Assembly (NCBI GenBank): GCA_006969385.1
Contig: CP030884.1
Span: 2,294,001 to 2,358,000, forward strand
Reading direction: 5' to 3'
Source of the DNA: Planctomycetaceae bacterium
GTDB taxonomy: Bacteria; Planctomycetota; Phycisphaerae; UBA1845; UTPLA1
Length of the DNA: 64,000 bases
Numbering within the stretch: position 1 is the stretch's first letter; the number at the start of each line of letters is the position of its first letter. The notes beneath the pieces were generated by a model. That model did no database searches. It worked only from the letters and a program-made list of their open reading frames with translations, and was not told the origin of the DNA. Positions 33,968 to 42,750 of the stretch are shown here, in pieces. The translations under genes were made by a program, and so were the position numbers.

Positions 33968-36115
33968 ATGGAAGAAAACAAACCCCAACCACCATCCGGC
34001 GGTACGCCCGAACCGCGACCGCGCGTGATCGACTTTAAAGCCAAGCCCGGCACCGGCAGCCCACAGGGTGCCGTGCCGTCGCCGACGCATCCGCAAACCG
34101 CGCGGCCAGAACCCGCGCGCGGTAGTGATGCACCGGCGCGGGCCGATCGCCCGGCGACGACACCCGGTCATTCCGATTTTGAAAAGGCGCCGCCGTTGCG
34201 ATTGCACGGAGGCGCGTTGCCGTGGCTGTTGGCACTGATGGGTTGGACGCTGCTGATCGGTATTTACGATCTCGACGGCGGGGCGGCCTTCGAGGGCACG
34301 GATTGCTGGGTCGGTCAGACGGCGCGCGAGATGAAGGAACGCATCGACGCCAAGGACAGCGGCATCGAAGCGTGGCTCACGCCGTATTTCAGCGGCGAGT
34401 TGCGTTTGCAGAAATCGCCGGGGCCGTATTGGGCCGTCATCCTCACGAGTTACATTCGAGGCACCGACGTGGACGAAGTGGCCACGCGCCTGCCGAACAG
34501 TTTTTTTGCGGTCGGCATTGTCGGCGTGGTGTTTTGGCTGACGCGGCGCATTGCCGGTGTGCGCCCCGCCGTGTTTGCGGGCTTCGTCGCGGCCACGACG
34601 CCGATGGTCTTGCAATGGTCGCATCGCGGCGCGGCCGATTTGGGGATGACGTTTTTTACGACGCTGTCCTTGGCGTGTTTGTGGGTGGGCGTTGCCGATG
34701 AAGGGCCGGGCCGGCGGCGCAATTGGTATCTACTCGCCGCGTATTTGGCGGCGGGCTTCTGCATGCTCTACAAGATGCCGATGCCGTTGGTGACGATCGG
34801 CATACCGGCCTTGGGATCGCTGCTGCTGCAAAACCGCTGGCGCGCGTTGGCCAATCCGATTCATTTGCTGGGGCTAATCTTGTTTCTGCTGCCGTGGTTG
34901 CCGTGGGTGATTTACATCTACATGAACCAAGGCGACATCGCACCGATGAAATGGCGCGTCGAATACATCGATCGCATGACCGGCGATTTGCCCAATGTCG
35001 AGGCCAACAAAGAGACCATCTTCTACGTCTTCTATCTCGGCGTCGCGTTTGTTTACTGCCTGCCGTACGCGATGTCGTTACCGGCAGCGCTGGCGCGAAC
35101 GGTGCGCAACACCAGCGGCGTCAGCTCCGACGGTAAGCTGTTCATGCTGATATGGTTCGTGTTGCTGCTGCTGTTCTTCACGGCTTCGACGGGCAAAGAA
35201 ACGCGTTACTTCTTGCCCGCCTTACCGCCGTTGTTTGTGCTGCTGGGTATCGAGCTGTCGCACTTTTTCGATCCGCATCGCAAGGGTTCGAGAGTGCTCG
35301 CGCGGCTGGGTGCCTTTGCCGTTTGGATCTTCGTTCCGCTCGCCGTCATCGGCGGCGCGTACTACATGAAGGGGACCGAGCCGGGCGAGATTCCGTTTAT
35401 CGAGAAAACCTTCCCCGGCTATCACGGCATCAACTCGGCGTTTGAATGGGAGGCGTTGGCGGTTCCCTACGTCGTCTTGGGCCTCATTCTTACGGTCGGT
35501 CTCTCGATATCGGCGGCGTTGTTTTTGCGCGGCACACGCAACGCGTCTTTCGCAGCGCTCGTGCTGACCGTTTGGATCACGTTCATGTGGGCTTGGTCGC
35601 GCGTGGCGCCGGTCGTACAAGGCCAGCGGGCCAATATGAGCTTCGCGCAGCAGCTATCGAAGGAACTCGATAAGAAGTATCACGATAATATGTATCAGGT
35701 CGCCCAACAAAATCCGACGATTATCTGGCACAGCGATGTGCGCTTCCCGCGGGTACTCGATCAGCTCAAATTGCTAAGAGACCAAGGCGGTGTACGCGAC
35801 CTAGATAAAGAAACGAAGATGGTCTTAGAAGAGATCGTTAGGAAGTTGAAGGGCGAAGATCTAGCCCTATTCGTTATCACCCGAGAGTATTGGAATATCC
35901 GTCCTTATCTAATGGAGTACCTAGAGGGCGAAGAGTTTCCCGAGACGCATCTCTGGATTCAAAGCGACGAGGGCACGATCAAGAACCAAACGCTGTTGAT
36001 TGGCAATCAACCACCGCCGTGGCCTGAGCCGAGGTTGCGCCAGCCCGACAGACGCGACGAACCGCTCACCAAGCCGGGCACGAACGAACCGATCGAAGCT
36101 GCAAACGCGGCGTAG
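33968..36115 (+). CDS. ArnT/PMT-like polytopic glycosyltransferase
   Basis: 715 residues. A proline-rich, disordered cytoplasmic N-terminus (1-75) is followed by about 12 membrane segments. The first periplasmic loop carries the acidic catalytic-type motif of GT-C enzymes (FEGTDCWVGQTAREM). Further family features are KSPGPYWAVI, a TRLPNSFFAV helix and the GKETRYFLPALPPLFVLLG segment found in ArnT-like proteins. Such enzymes transfer a sugar from undecaprenyl phosphate to lipid A, protein or glycan outside the membrane. The two genes downstream could make and handle the lipid-linked donor. Confidence 0.85.
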   Translation: MEENKPQPPSGGTPEPRPRVIDFKAKPGTGSPQGAVPSPTHPQTARPEPARGSDAPARADRPATTPGHSDFEKAPPLRLHGGALPWLLALMGWTLLIGIYDLDGGAAFEGTDCWVGQTAREMKERIDAKDSGIEAWLTPYFSGELRLQKSPGPYWAVILTSYIRGTDVDEVATRLPNSFFAVGIVGVVFWLTRRIAGVRPAVFAGFVAATTPMVLQWSHRGAADLGMTFFTTLSLACLWVGVADEGPGRRRNWYLLAAYLAAGFCMLYKMPMPLVTIGIPALGSLLLQNRWRALANPIHLLGLILFLLPWLPWVIYIYMNQGDIAPMKWRVEYIDRMTGDLPNVEANKETIFYVFYLGVAFVYCLPYAMSLPAALARTVRNTSGVSSDGKLFMLIWFVLLLLFFTASTGKETRYFLPALPPLFVLLGIELSHFFDPHRKGSRVLARLGAFAVWIFVPLAVIGGAYYMKGTEPGEIPFIEKTFPGYHGINSAFEWEALAVPYVVLGLILTVGLSISAALFLRGTRNASFAALVLTVWITFMWAWSRVAPVVQGQRANMSFAQQLSKELDKKYHDNMYQVAQQNPTIIWHSDVRFPRVLDQLKLLRDQGGVRDLDKETKMVLEEIVRKLKGEDLALFVITREYWNIRPYLMEYLEGEEFPETHLWIQSDEGTIKNQTLLIGNQPPPWPEPRLRQPDRRDEPLTKPGTNEPIEAANAA

Positions 36116-36181
36116 TTTTCAGCCGACCCACTCAACGCGAGTCAACCGTTGACGACCGATCCACAAGATGCTGCCGCAATC

Positions 36182-37225
36182 GTGTCGCCAGACGACCCGC
36201 CGGCAACCACGGTTGAACCCAATCCGGCCGCTCCGAAAAAGCCGTGGAAGGTTTGGCTCAAGCGCGCGCTGATCCTCAGCGTGCTCGTCGCCGTCGGTTG
36301 GCAATTTACCAAACTTTATAACGACTGGTCCGATCAAAGCGAAAGCATCTGGCAGCGCGGCGTCTCGTGGTCGTGGGTCGGCGCGTCGACGGTTGCGTTT
36401 ATGCTGGGCCAAATCTTCTTCGCCTTGCATTGGCGGCAAATCCTGATCGGCGGCAAGTATCACGCACCGCTGTTCTCTACGGTGCGGGCGTATTGCGTCG
36501 GCACGCTGGGGAAATACATCCCAGGCAAGGCGTTCGTATTGGTATTGCGCACCGGTCTGATGCCACAGTCGCAAGGTCGTCGCTTCGAGATCGGCATGGC
36601 GGTGACGTACGAAACGTTTGCGGCCATGGGCGGCGCGGGCGCGCTAGGCGCGGTGGCGTTTTTTCTGTTTCCAACGCCGCTCCCGATCTACACGCTGACG
36701 GCGCTGGGCATTGCGGTCGGTTTGCACATCGCCATGTTGCCGCGTGCGTTCGAAAAGCTCTCGAAGCTCGTTTCGGTGCCCTTCGGTCAGAAAGGTAAGG
36801 TCGTCAGCGTGGCCGGTTGGCATCCGACGGCACTGCGCTGGTCGCCGTTGCTGTTGCTCGCGTGGATGGGCTCGGGGTTGAGCCTGTGGGCGCTGACGCA
36901 GGCGCTCGCGATGCAGCCACTCAACGGTAGCGCGACCGACCCGATGAACGTGCTGTTCATCGTCGGCACGGCGTCGTTTGCAACGGCGGCGGGTTTTCTG
37001 ATTTTGTTTCTGCCGGCGGGGCTAGGCGCGCGGGAAGGCCTGCTGGCGGCGCTGCTCACCTTTTGCTTCGGTGAATCGGCCGACATTTTGATTGTGGTAC
37101 TGATTTTGCGGACCGTGTGGACGCTCGGCGAAGTCGCTCTGGCCGGAATATTCTACTTAATGCCGGGAATTGGCTGGGCGGGGGCGGTCGCGGCTCGACG
37201 ATTGGCCGCTGGTGCGGATAATTAG
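36182..37225 (+). CDS. Lysylphosphatidylglycerol synthase-TM/UPF0104-like membrane protein
   Basis: 347 residues from GTG 36182 (a TTG at 36149 would add 11). About eight membrane helices follow an N-terminal WLKRALILSVLVAV. Family signatures are present: CVGTLGKYIPGKAFVLVLR near the first third and PAGLGAREGLLAALL near the end, followed by LRTVWTLGEVALAG. UPF0104 proteins (AglD/MprF N-terminal-like) are proposed lipid flippases. Placed between ArnT-like and GtrB-like genes, it plausibly moves the lipid-linked sugar; that is inference. Confidence 0.85.
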   Translation: MSPDDPPATTVEPNPAAPKKPWKVWLKRALILSVLVAVGWQFTKLYNDWSDQSESIWQRGVSWSWVGASTVAFMLGQIFFALHWRQILIGGKYHAPLFSTVRAYCVGTLGKYIPGKAFVLVLRTGLMPQSQGRRFEIGMAVTYETFAAMGGAGALGAVAFFLFPTPLPIYTLTALGIAVGLHIAMLPRAFEKLSKLVSVPFGQKGKVVSVAGWHPTALRWSPLLLLAWMGSGLSLWALTQALAMQPLNGSATDPMNVLFIVGTASFATAAGFLILFLPAGLGAREGLLAALLTFCFGESADILIVVLILRTVWTLGEVALAGIFYLMPGIGWAGAVAARRLAAGADN

Positions 37226-37260
37226 GTTTTCGACCGACGTTATCCCGCACGCGAGACCCT

Positions 37261-38316
37261 ATGGAAGCCACTGCTATCGAAACCGAACGACCCGCCACGC
37301 GTCATCAGCAGCAAACGCCGCGACCCGGTCGTTGCGACCTCAGTGTTGTCGCGCCGGTTCACAACGAAGAAGAGAATCTCCGCGAGCTGCACAAACAGCT
37401 CACCGAGGCGCTGGCGCCGACGGGCCTCGATTACGAGTTGATCCTCGTCGACGACGGCAGCACCGACACGAGTTTGTCTATCTTGCGCGAACTGGCACAA
37501 AGTGATCCGCGCGTAACGGTCTTGGAATTGCGGCGCAACTTCGGTCAGACGGCGGCGATGGCGGCGGGGATCGACAACACGCGCGGCGATGTGATCGTGC
37601 CGATCGATGCCGACTTGCAAAATGACCCGGCGGATATTCCCAAACTGTTGGACGTGCTCAACGGCGAACCGCGCTACGACATCGTGAGCGGTTGGCGCAA
37701 GAAGCGTCAGGATAAGTTGTTTTCGCGCCGCGTGCCGTCGATCATTGCGAATAAGATCATTCGCTCGCTCACCAACGTGCCGATTCACGATTTCGGTTGC
37801 ACGCTCAAGGCGTATCGCCGCGAGGTGTTGGAAGACGTGAGCCTGTCGAGTGACTTGCATCGTTTTCTACCGGCCTTGGCCGCATGGCATGGCGCGAAGA
37901 TTACGGAGATGGTCGCCAACCATCGACCGCGCACGGCGGGTGTGACGAAGTACGGCCTTTGGCGCACCGTGCGTGTGGTGCTCGACCTGATCATCGTGCG
38001 GTTTCTCGGCACGTATATGACCAAGCCGCTCTACTTCTTCGGGCGGTTGGGGATTTTGTCGTTCGGCTCTGCGTTGGTGGTGCTGGGTGTGGCGGTCGCG
38101 CAAAAGTTTGGCTGGTTCTGGCAGCCGGAAGGGCTTCATCTCAACCGCAACATTCTCGTTTCGCTTAGCGCGCTAATGGCATTTTTTACCGTGCAATGCG
38201 TGATGTTCGGCATCTTGGCAGAGTTATTGGTACGCGTGTATCACGACCGACAGGGACGTCGCATTTATCGCATTCGCGAGGTGATTCGGCAGGGCGACGA
38301 CGAGAGCAATTCGTAA
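37261..38316 (+). CDS. GT2 polyprenyl-phosphate glycosyltransferase (GtrB/DPM1-like)
   Basis: 351 residues. The catalytic domain (about 22-250) has DLSVVAPVHNEEENLRELHK, YELILVDDGSTDTSLSIL, RRNFGQTAAMAAGID, the DxD-like IDADLQNDPADI, and VSGWRKKRQDKLFSRRVPS. Two C-terminal membrane helices (about 255-280, 297-325) anchor it, as in GtrB and ArnC. These enzymes move a hexose from a nucleotide sugar to undecaprenyl phosphate, making the donor for a GT-C enzyme such as the upstream ArnT-like protein. It starts 35 bp after the UPF0104-like gene. Confidence 0.92.
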   Translation: MEATAIETERPATRHQQQTPRPGRCDLSVVAPVHNEEENLRELHKQLTEALAPTGLDYELILVDDGSTDTSLSILRELAQSDPRVTVLELRRNFGQTAAMAAGIDNTRGDVIVPIDADLQNDPADIPKLLDVLNGEPRYDIVSGWRKKRQDKLFSRRVPSIIANKIIRSLTNVPIHDFGCTLKAYRREVLEDVSLSSDLHRFLPALAAWHGAKITEMVANHRPRTAGVTKYGLWRTVRVVLDLIIVRFLGTYMTKPLYFFGRLGILSFGSALVVLGVAVAQKFGWFWQPEGLHLNRNILVSLSALMAFFTVQCVMFGILAELLVRVYHDRQGRRIYRIREVIRQGDDESNS

Positions 38317-38336
38317 CGTCGCTTTAGTGATACCGT

Positions 38337-38646
38337 CCGGGGTGCCATGCCGACCCAACCATGGCAATACAAAATATTAATAGAACGGCAACCGCGCGCG
38401 GAATCACTCAAGAATCCGAGCGATTTGAAGGTCGGCATGCCGGATGTGCGCGAAGGCGTCATTTTTTGAATGTCGTCTTTTCCGACAACCATGCATCTAA
38501 CCTTTGGAGCCGATATCTGCGCTGAAATTTATGCGCGACTAGGGCATGCCGACCTTCGCGTTGGTCTCTCTGTTGTGTGTCCCCGAGTTAGTCAACCAAA
38601 CCATTGACACAAAAATCACTGCGGTTGGGTCGGCATGGCACCCCGG
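38337..38646. repeat. Structured repeat element, copy 1, with perfect 24-bp terminal inverted repeats
   Basis: The ends (38337-38360, starting CCGGGGTGCCATGCCGACCC, and 38623-38646) are exact reverse complements over 24 bp. The 9-mer ATGCCGACC occurs four times in alternating orientation, at 38347 (+), 38430 (-), 38546 (+) and 38628 (-), giving two ~91-bp units each bounded by inverted copies. No ORF is inside. A diverged second copy lies at 61067-61360. It looks like a non-autonomous, MITE- or BIME-like element, or a structured RNA gene. Confidence 0.85.
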
Positions 38647-38763
38647 CACCTAACCATTTCCGAAAGAAGCTCGCCGCGTCTCCGCGGTTCATTTGGCCTC
38701 GTCGTGCTCATTCCTTATCATTACGGTTCGAATGTTTGAGTTCGTTTAACGAAAGGGCATGCT

Positions 38764-40713
38764 ATGGCCACTGACGTATCCGCCACCTATCCACCGCCGA
38801 GCGACTTCGCCGCCCAAGCCCATGTGAAGAGCATGGAGCAATACCGCGAGCAGTATCAGCAGTCCATCGATAACCCCGAAGCGTATTGGGCGGAAGTTGC
38901 CGCCGATTCGCACTTCTTCGAAAAATGGTCGCGCGTGTTGGAATGGAATCCGCCGTTTGCCAAATGGTACGTCGGGGCCAAGACCAACATGTCTTACAAC
39001 TGTCTCGATCTCCAAATCGAGCGCGGTCGCGGTGATCATCCGGCGATCATTTGGGAGGGCGAACCTGCCGAGGCCGACGGCACGCCCAAAGATCAACGCA
39101 CGTTGACCTATTCGCAATTGCGCGACGAAGTTTGCAAGTTTGCCAACGCGCTCAAGGCCCAAGGCATCAAGAAGGGCGATCGCATCACGCTCTATATGCC
39201 GATGGTCCCCGAGTTGGCGATTGCGATGTTGGCCTGTGCCCGCATCGGCGCGCCGCACTCGGTGATTTTCGGCGGCTTTAGCGCGCAAGCAATTGCCGAT
39301 CGTCTGCAGGATGCCGATTCGCACGTCGTGATTACCGCCGACGGCGGTTGGCGCCGCGGCAATGTTGTGCCACTCAAGGCCAATGTCGACGAAGCGTGCG
39401 GAATGGTCGGCAATGTGAAGAAGGTGATCGTTCTCAAACGCTGCGAGAACGAGATCGCGTGGCACGATGAGCGTGACGTCTGGTGGCACGATGTCGTGGC
39501 GGATGCTTCGACTGATTGCCCTGCCGAGCAGCTCGATGCCGAACACATGTTGTTTCTGCTATATACCAGCGGCAGCACCGGCAAGCCTAAGGGCATTTTG
39601 CACACCACGGCCGGTTACATGGTGTACACGCGCCATACGACCAAGAACGTCTTCGACTTGCACGACGACGATGTCTATTGGTGCACTGCCGATATCGGTT
39701 GGATCACCGGGCATAGCTATATCGTGTATGGCCCGTTGCAAAACGGCGTGACCAACGTGATGTACGAAGGCGCGCCAAACTTTCCCGATTGGGCGCGCTT
39801 TTGGCAGATTTGTCAGCGGTATAAGGTCACCAAGTTTTATACCGCGCCGACGGCGATTCGCGCCTTTATGAAACAGGGCGAAAGCTTCTGTGGGCAATGC
39901 GACTTGTCATCGCTGAAATTGCTCGGCACGGTTGGCGAACCGATCAACCCGGCCGCGTGGACGTGGTATCACAAGCACATTGGCGGCGAGCGTTGTCCGA
40001 TCGTTGATACGTGGTGGCAGACCGAAACCGGTGGCATCATGATTTCGCCTTTGCCCGGTGCCGTGCCTACTAAGCCCGGTTCGGCGACGCTGCCGCAATT
40101 TGGTATCGATGCCGCCGTGGTCGATGCCCAAGGCAACGAAGTCGACGCCAACGAAACGGGCCTGCTGATCGTTCGAAAGCCCTGGCCCGGCATGTTGCGC
40201 GGTGTATATGGCGACGAAGCGCGCTACCGCAAGCAGTATTGGTCGACGATTGAGAATGCGTATTTTACCGGAGACGGCGTGCGTCGCGACGAAGACGGCT
40301 ATTTTTGGATCATCGGCCGCGTCGACGATGTGATTAAGGTGTCGGGCCACCGTCTGGGAACGGCGGAAATCGAGTCGGCCTTGGTCTCGCACGAGTCAGT
40401 CGCCGAGGCCGCAGTGATTGGTTATCCGGACGAAATCACCGGCGAGGCGGTGGCTGCGTTTGTCACGCTCAAGGGCGATGCACAGCCGGGCAACGACTTG
40501 GAAGAAACGCTGCGAAAGCACGTTGCAACGACATTGGGGGCAATCGCCAAGCCAAAAACGGTGCGATTCACGGAAGGGCTCCCTAAGACGCGTAGCGGCA
40601 AGATTATGCGACGTTTATTGCGTGAATTGGCCACCACGGGCCGCATAGAGGGCGATATTACAACGCTGGAAGATCTCACAACCGTCGCAAAGCTGCGCGA
40701 GTCCGAGTCATAG
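38764..40713 (+). CDS. acsA: Acetyl-CoA synthetase (AMP-forming)
   Basis: 649 residues, the usual length. Motifs: the AMP-binding P-loop [11 protein letters not shown], the ACS-specific [20 protein letters not shown], the acetate/adenylate pocket [10 protein letters not shown], the hinge and A8 region [20 protein letters not shown], and the C-terminal [11 protein letters not shown] with the regulatory/catalytic Lys613 that acetylation controls in this family. It activates acetate to acetyl-CoA via acetyl-AMP in the cytosol. It is a single-gene unit: a repeat element lies upstream and a separate candidate promoter downstream. Confidence 0.97.
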   Translation: MATDVSATYPPPSDFAAQAHVKSMEQYREQYQQSIDNPEAYWAEVAADSHFFEKWSRVLEWNPPFAKWYVGAKTNMSYNCLDLQIERGRGDHPAIIWEGEPAEADGTPKDQRTLTYSQLRDEVCKFANALKAQGIKKGDRITLYMPMVPELAIAMLACARIGAPHSVIFGGFSAQAIADRLQDADSHVVITADGGWRRGNVVPLKANVDEACGMVGNVKKVIVLKRCENEIAWHDERDVWWHDVVADASTDCPAEQLDAEHMLFLLYTSGSTGKPKGILHTTAGYMVYTRHTTKNVFDLHDDDVYWCTADIGWITGHSYIVYGPLQNGVTNVMYEGAPNFPDWARFWQICQRYKVTKFYTAPTAIRAFMKQGESFCGQCDLSSLKLLGTVGEPINPAAWTWYHKHIGGERCPIVDTWWQTETGGIMISPLPGAVPTKPGSATLPQFGIDAAVVDAQGNEVDANETGLLIVRKPWPGMLRGVYGDEARYRKQYWSTIENAYFTGDGVRRDEDGYFWIIGRVDDVIKVSGHRLGTAEIESALVSHESVAEAAVIGYPDEITGEAVAAFVTLKGDAQPGNDLEETLRKHVATTLGAIAKPKTVRFTEGLPKTRSGKIMRRLLRELATTGRIEGDITTLEDLTTVAKLRESES

Positions 40714-41036
40714 GCCCTGCTTCGCGCAGTAACGATTTTCCGCTATAATGGGGCTTGTTGTCGGCAGGAAACGGGGGATTGATGTCGATCCCGTGTGACC
40801 GAACACGCCCGCGCAACGATGTCTGGTAATCGAGCCGACACCCACTCACGGGGTTACCAAGCGTCGCAAAGTTACGCGGACCAGACGGGAAGGCGTCTTG
40901 GCGCGTGGGTTCATGTTCACCTCTTTCAGGTTTTTGCCCCACCGGGGAATTTGTTCGTTCGATAATGCCCGATGCTTCGGGCTTTGTGCATAAGGTCTGC
41001 CGCCACAGCGGGCGGTGACAGGGAGGACTCGGTCCC
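40714..41036. other. Long leader region upstream of the DUF3052-like gene
   Basis: About 320 bp. It holds a TATAAT at 40744-40749 and, if that is the -10, a ~285-nt untranslated leader containing several short complementary stretches (for example CCCGATGCTTCGGGC at 40968-40982). I do not recognise a known riboswitch class. Confidence 0.4.
40744..40749 (+). promoter_or_regulatory. Candidate -10 box (TATAAT)
   Basis: Perfect TATAAT just downstream of the acsA stop. The -35 region 17 bp upstream (TTCGCG) is poor, so the promoter is tentative. It would drive the DUF3052-like gene. Confidence 0.35.
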
Positions 41037-41693
41037 ATGGCAATGGAAGCGACTTGTCAGCTGCGAGTAGGCAAGGAAAAGTTCGAAGGCGATGTGCGCA
41101 TGGAGGCGGATCATATCGACTTCGCGGGTGCCACGAAGTATCGCTTTCGGCTGGCCGAGCTGACGAATCCGCGGCGCGACGGCAAGGGTATTCGCTTTAG
41201 CTTCCACGGCAATCCGGTCACCATCAGCTTGGGCGATGACAAAACCGCCGAAGGCTGGATCGGTTATATCCAAAATCCGCAAACGCTTGCCGATAAGTTG
41301 GGTGTTGAAAATGGCCACACCGTGCGCGTGCTCAATCTCCAGGATGACGAAGAGTTGATGAACTCCCTGCGCGGTTGCGAATGCAAGATTCTTTCCGAAG
41401 GAAAAACGCGTTGCGACATGGTGATGATCGGTGTCGAACGCGCCGCCGAATTGCGCCAGATCGGCATGTTGGCCGACAACCTGAAACGGCGTGGTGCGAT
41501 TTGGGTGATTCTGCCGAAGAGCGCCCGCACGGTCACAAAGGCCAACGTGTTTGCCGCCGCTCGCGAAGTCGGCATGCAGCAAGTCAAGGTGTTGGACTTC
41601 ACGGACAACCGCGCGGCATACAAGATTGTGCGGCCGGCAACGACCAAGAAGGGATCGACGGCCGCGGGCAAAGCCGCGGCGGCGCCTGCCTAA
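41037..41693 (+). CDS. DUF3052-like domain protein with extra N-terminal domain
   Basis: 218 residues; ATG 41037 follows GGGAGGA. The C-terminal ~120 residues resemble DUF3052 (QTLADKLGVENGHTVRVLN, DMVMIGVERAAELRQI, KRRGAIWVILPKSARTVTKA, QQVKVLDFTDNRAAYKIVRP), a Rossmann-like fold with no settled function. The first ~80 residues form a separate small beta domain (CQLRVGKEKFEGDVRMEAD ... KGIRFSFHGNPVTISLGDD). The tail is Ala/Lys-rich. The DUF3052 assignment is from remembered pattern, so moderate. It is followed by a strong terminator, indicating a monocistronic unit. Confidence 0.7.
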   Translation: MAMEATCQLRVGKEKFEGDVRMEADHIDFAGATKYRFRLAELTNPRRDGKGIRFSFHGNPVTISLGDDKTAEGWIGYIQNPQTLADKLGVENGHTVRVLNLQDDEELMNSLRGCECKILSEGKTRCDMVMIGVERAAELRQIGMLADNLKRRGAIWVILPKSARTVTKANVFAAAREVGMQQVKVLDFTDNRAAYKIVRPATTKKGSTAAGKAAAAPA

Positions 41694-41750
41694 GATTGCA
41701 GCTGGTTGCGCGACTTTTGCACGATCGCGATAATGAATGAAATCACGGAT

Positions 41751-41782
41751 ATGCCGACCGTAAAGAGGTCGGCATGTTTTTT
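41751..41782 (+). terminator. Rho-independent terminator
   Basis: ATGCCGACC (41751-41759), loop GTAAAGA, GGTCGGCAT (41767-41775), then G and six T. It is a perfect 9-bp stem 58 bp after the DUF3052-like stop. The stem word ATGCCGACC is the same 9-mer that organises the structured repeat elements. Confidence 0.85.
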
Positions 41783-41826
41783 ATCGCGACAAATGTCGAT
41801 ACGGTTTTGAACTACCTATTGCCGTT

Positions 41827-42465
41827 GTGAACAACCAACTCGCGAACGGATTCATTCGAACACTCATGCCGGAAACCGAGTTTCAGCACGTTATTTTCGA
41901 TATGGATGGCACGCTCACGCGTAGCGGTCTCGATTTTGACCTGATGCGGCGCGAGATCGGCATCGAGGACGGTCAGTCGGTATGGGAGGCCGTGCAGCAG
42001 TTGCCTCCGCCCGCGCGCGAACGCGCCGAAGCTGTCGTCTGCCGTCACGAAGCGCGCGACGCGGCGATGTGCGAGTTGCAACCCTATGCCGCTGAGGTGG
42101 TACGACGATTGCGGGCGGCGGGAAAGGTGGTGTCGCTGATGACGCGCAATTCGCGGGTATCGGTCGACGTCTTTATCGAGCGCCACGATATCGCGTTCGA
42201 CCTGACGCGGGCGCGTTGCGACGGCGTGGTGAAGCCCGCGCCCGACCCGGTATTGGATTTGTGTGCCGCCGCCGGTGTCGCGCCGGCTTCGACCATCGCC
42301 ATCGGCGATTACAAATACGATTTGGAATGTGCTAACCGCGCGGGGGCCGTGTCGGTCTTGTATTACGAACACGAATCGCCGGTACCCGCGTGGGCCGCGG
42401 CCGCCGCCCATGTGGTGCGGGATTTGCGCGATTTCGCGGAGTTGTGCGGCGTATCTATGCGATAG
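41827..42465 (+). CDS. HAD-superfamily hydrolase (phosphoglycolate-phosphatase-like)
   Basis: 212 residues from GTG 41827; ATG 41866 (MPETEFQHVIFDMDGT) is an equally good start, giving 199 residues. HAD motifs: I VIFDMDGTLT, II SLMTRNSR (Thr), III the Lys of VVKPAPDP, IV IAIGDYKYDLECANRAG. A small helical cap (about 40-100) makes it subfamily IA. Such enzymes remove phosphate from small metabolites; the substrate cannot be told. Confidence 0.88.
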   Translation: MNNQLANGFIRTLMPETEFQHVIFDMDGTLTRSGLDFDLMRREIGIEDGQSVWEAVQQLPPPARERAEAVVCRHEARDAAMCELQPYAAEVVRRLRAAGKVVSLMTRNSRVSVDVFIERHDIAFDLTRARCDGVVKPAPDPVLDLCAAAGVAPASTIAIGDYKYDLECANRAGAVSVLYYEHESPVPAWAAAAAHVVRDLRDFAELCGVSMR

Positions 42466-42750
42466 GTGCGAAAAGGGCGTTGCTTGAAGGGCCCGCGCGG
42501 TACACACTACAATCCCTTCGGACGTTCCGAGCCGTTTTTGATGATGGTCGGGTGAATGTGCGAAAAGAACAATGGCTAGGGCACTGGCAGCAAGCTGACC
42601 AGTGGCACGCAATGCGAAGCAAGCTGACCATTGGCACTCGATTCGATCAGCCTAAATGCTACGCCTTCTAAATTCGCAATGACGTTTTGACGCTCGCCTA
42701 AAAATCACGGTTCGCCTAAGAGGGCCGGCCCAGCCGATTTGGATTGCAAC
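42466..42750. repeat. Intergenic region with direct repeat
   Basis: Two copies of GCAAGCTGACCA(G/T)TGGCAC, at 42590-42608 and 42619-42637, are spaced 29 bp apart and differ at one base. The preceding GCACTGG can pair with CCAGTG. Nothing else is recognised. Confidence 0.6.

Noticed and set aside
38337..38646. Possible full insertion sequence at the 24-bp terminal inverted repeats
   Set aside because: Only ~310 bp with no transposase ORF inside; at most a non-autonomous element.
40801..41036. Known riboswitch or T-box upstream of the DUF3052-like gene
   Set aside because: No class-specific conserved core could be recognised; kept only as an unexplained leader.
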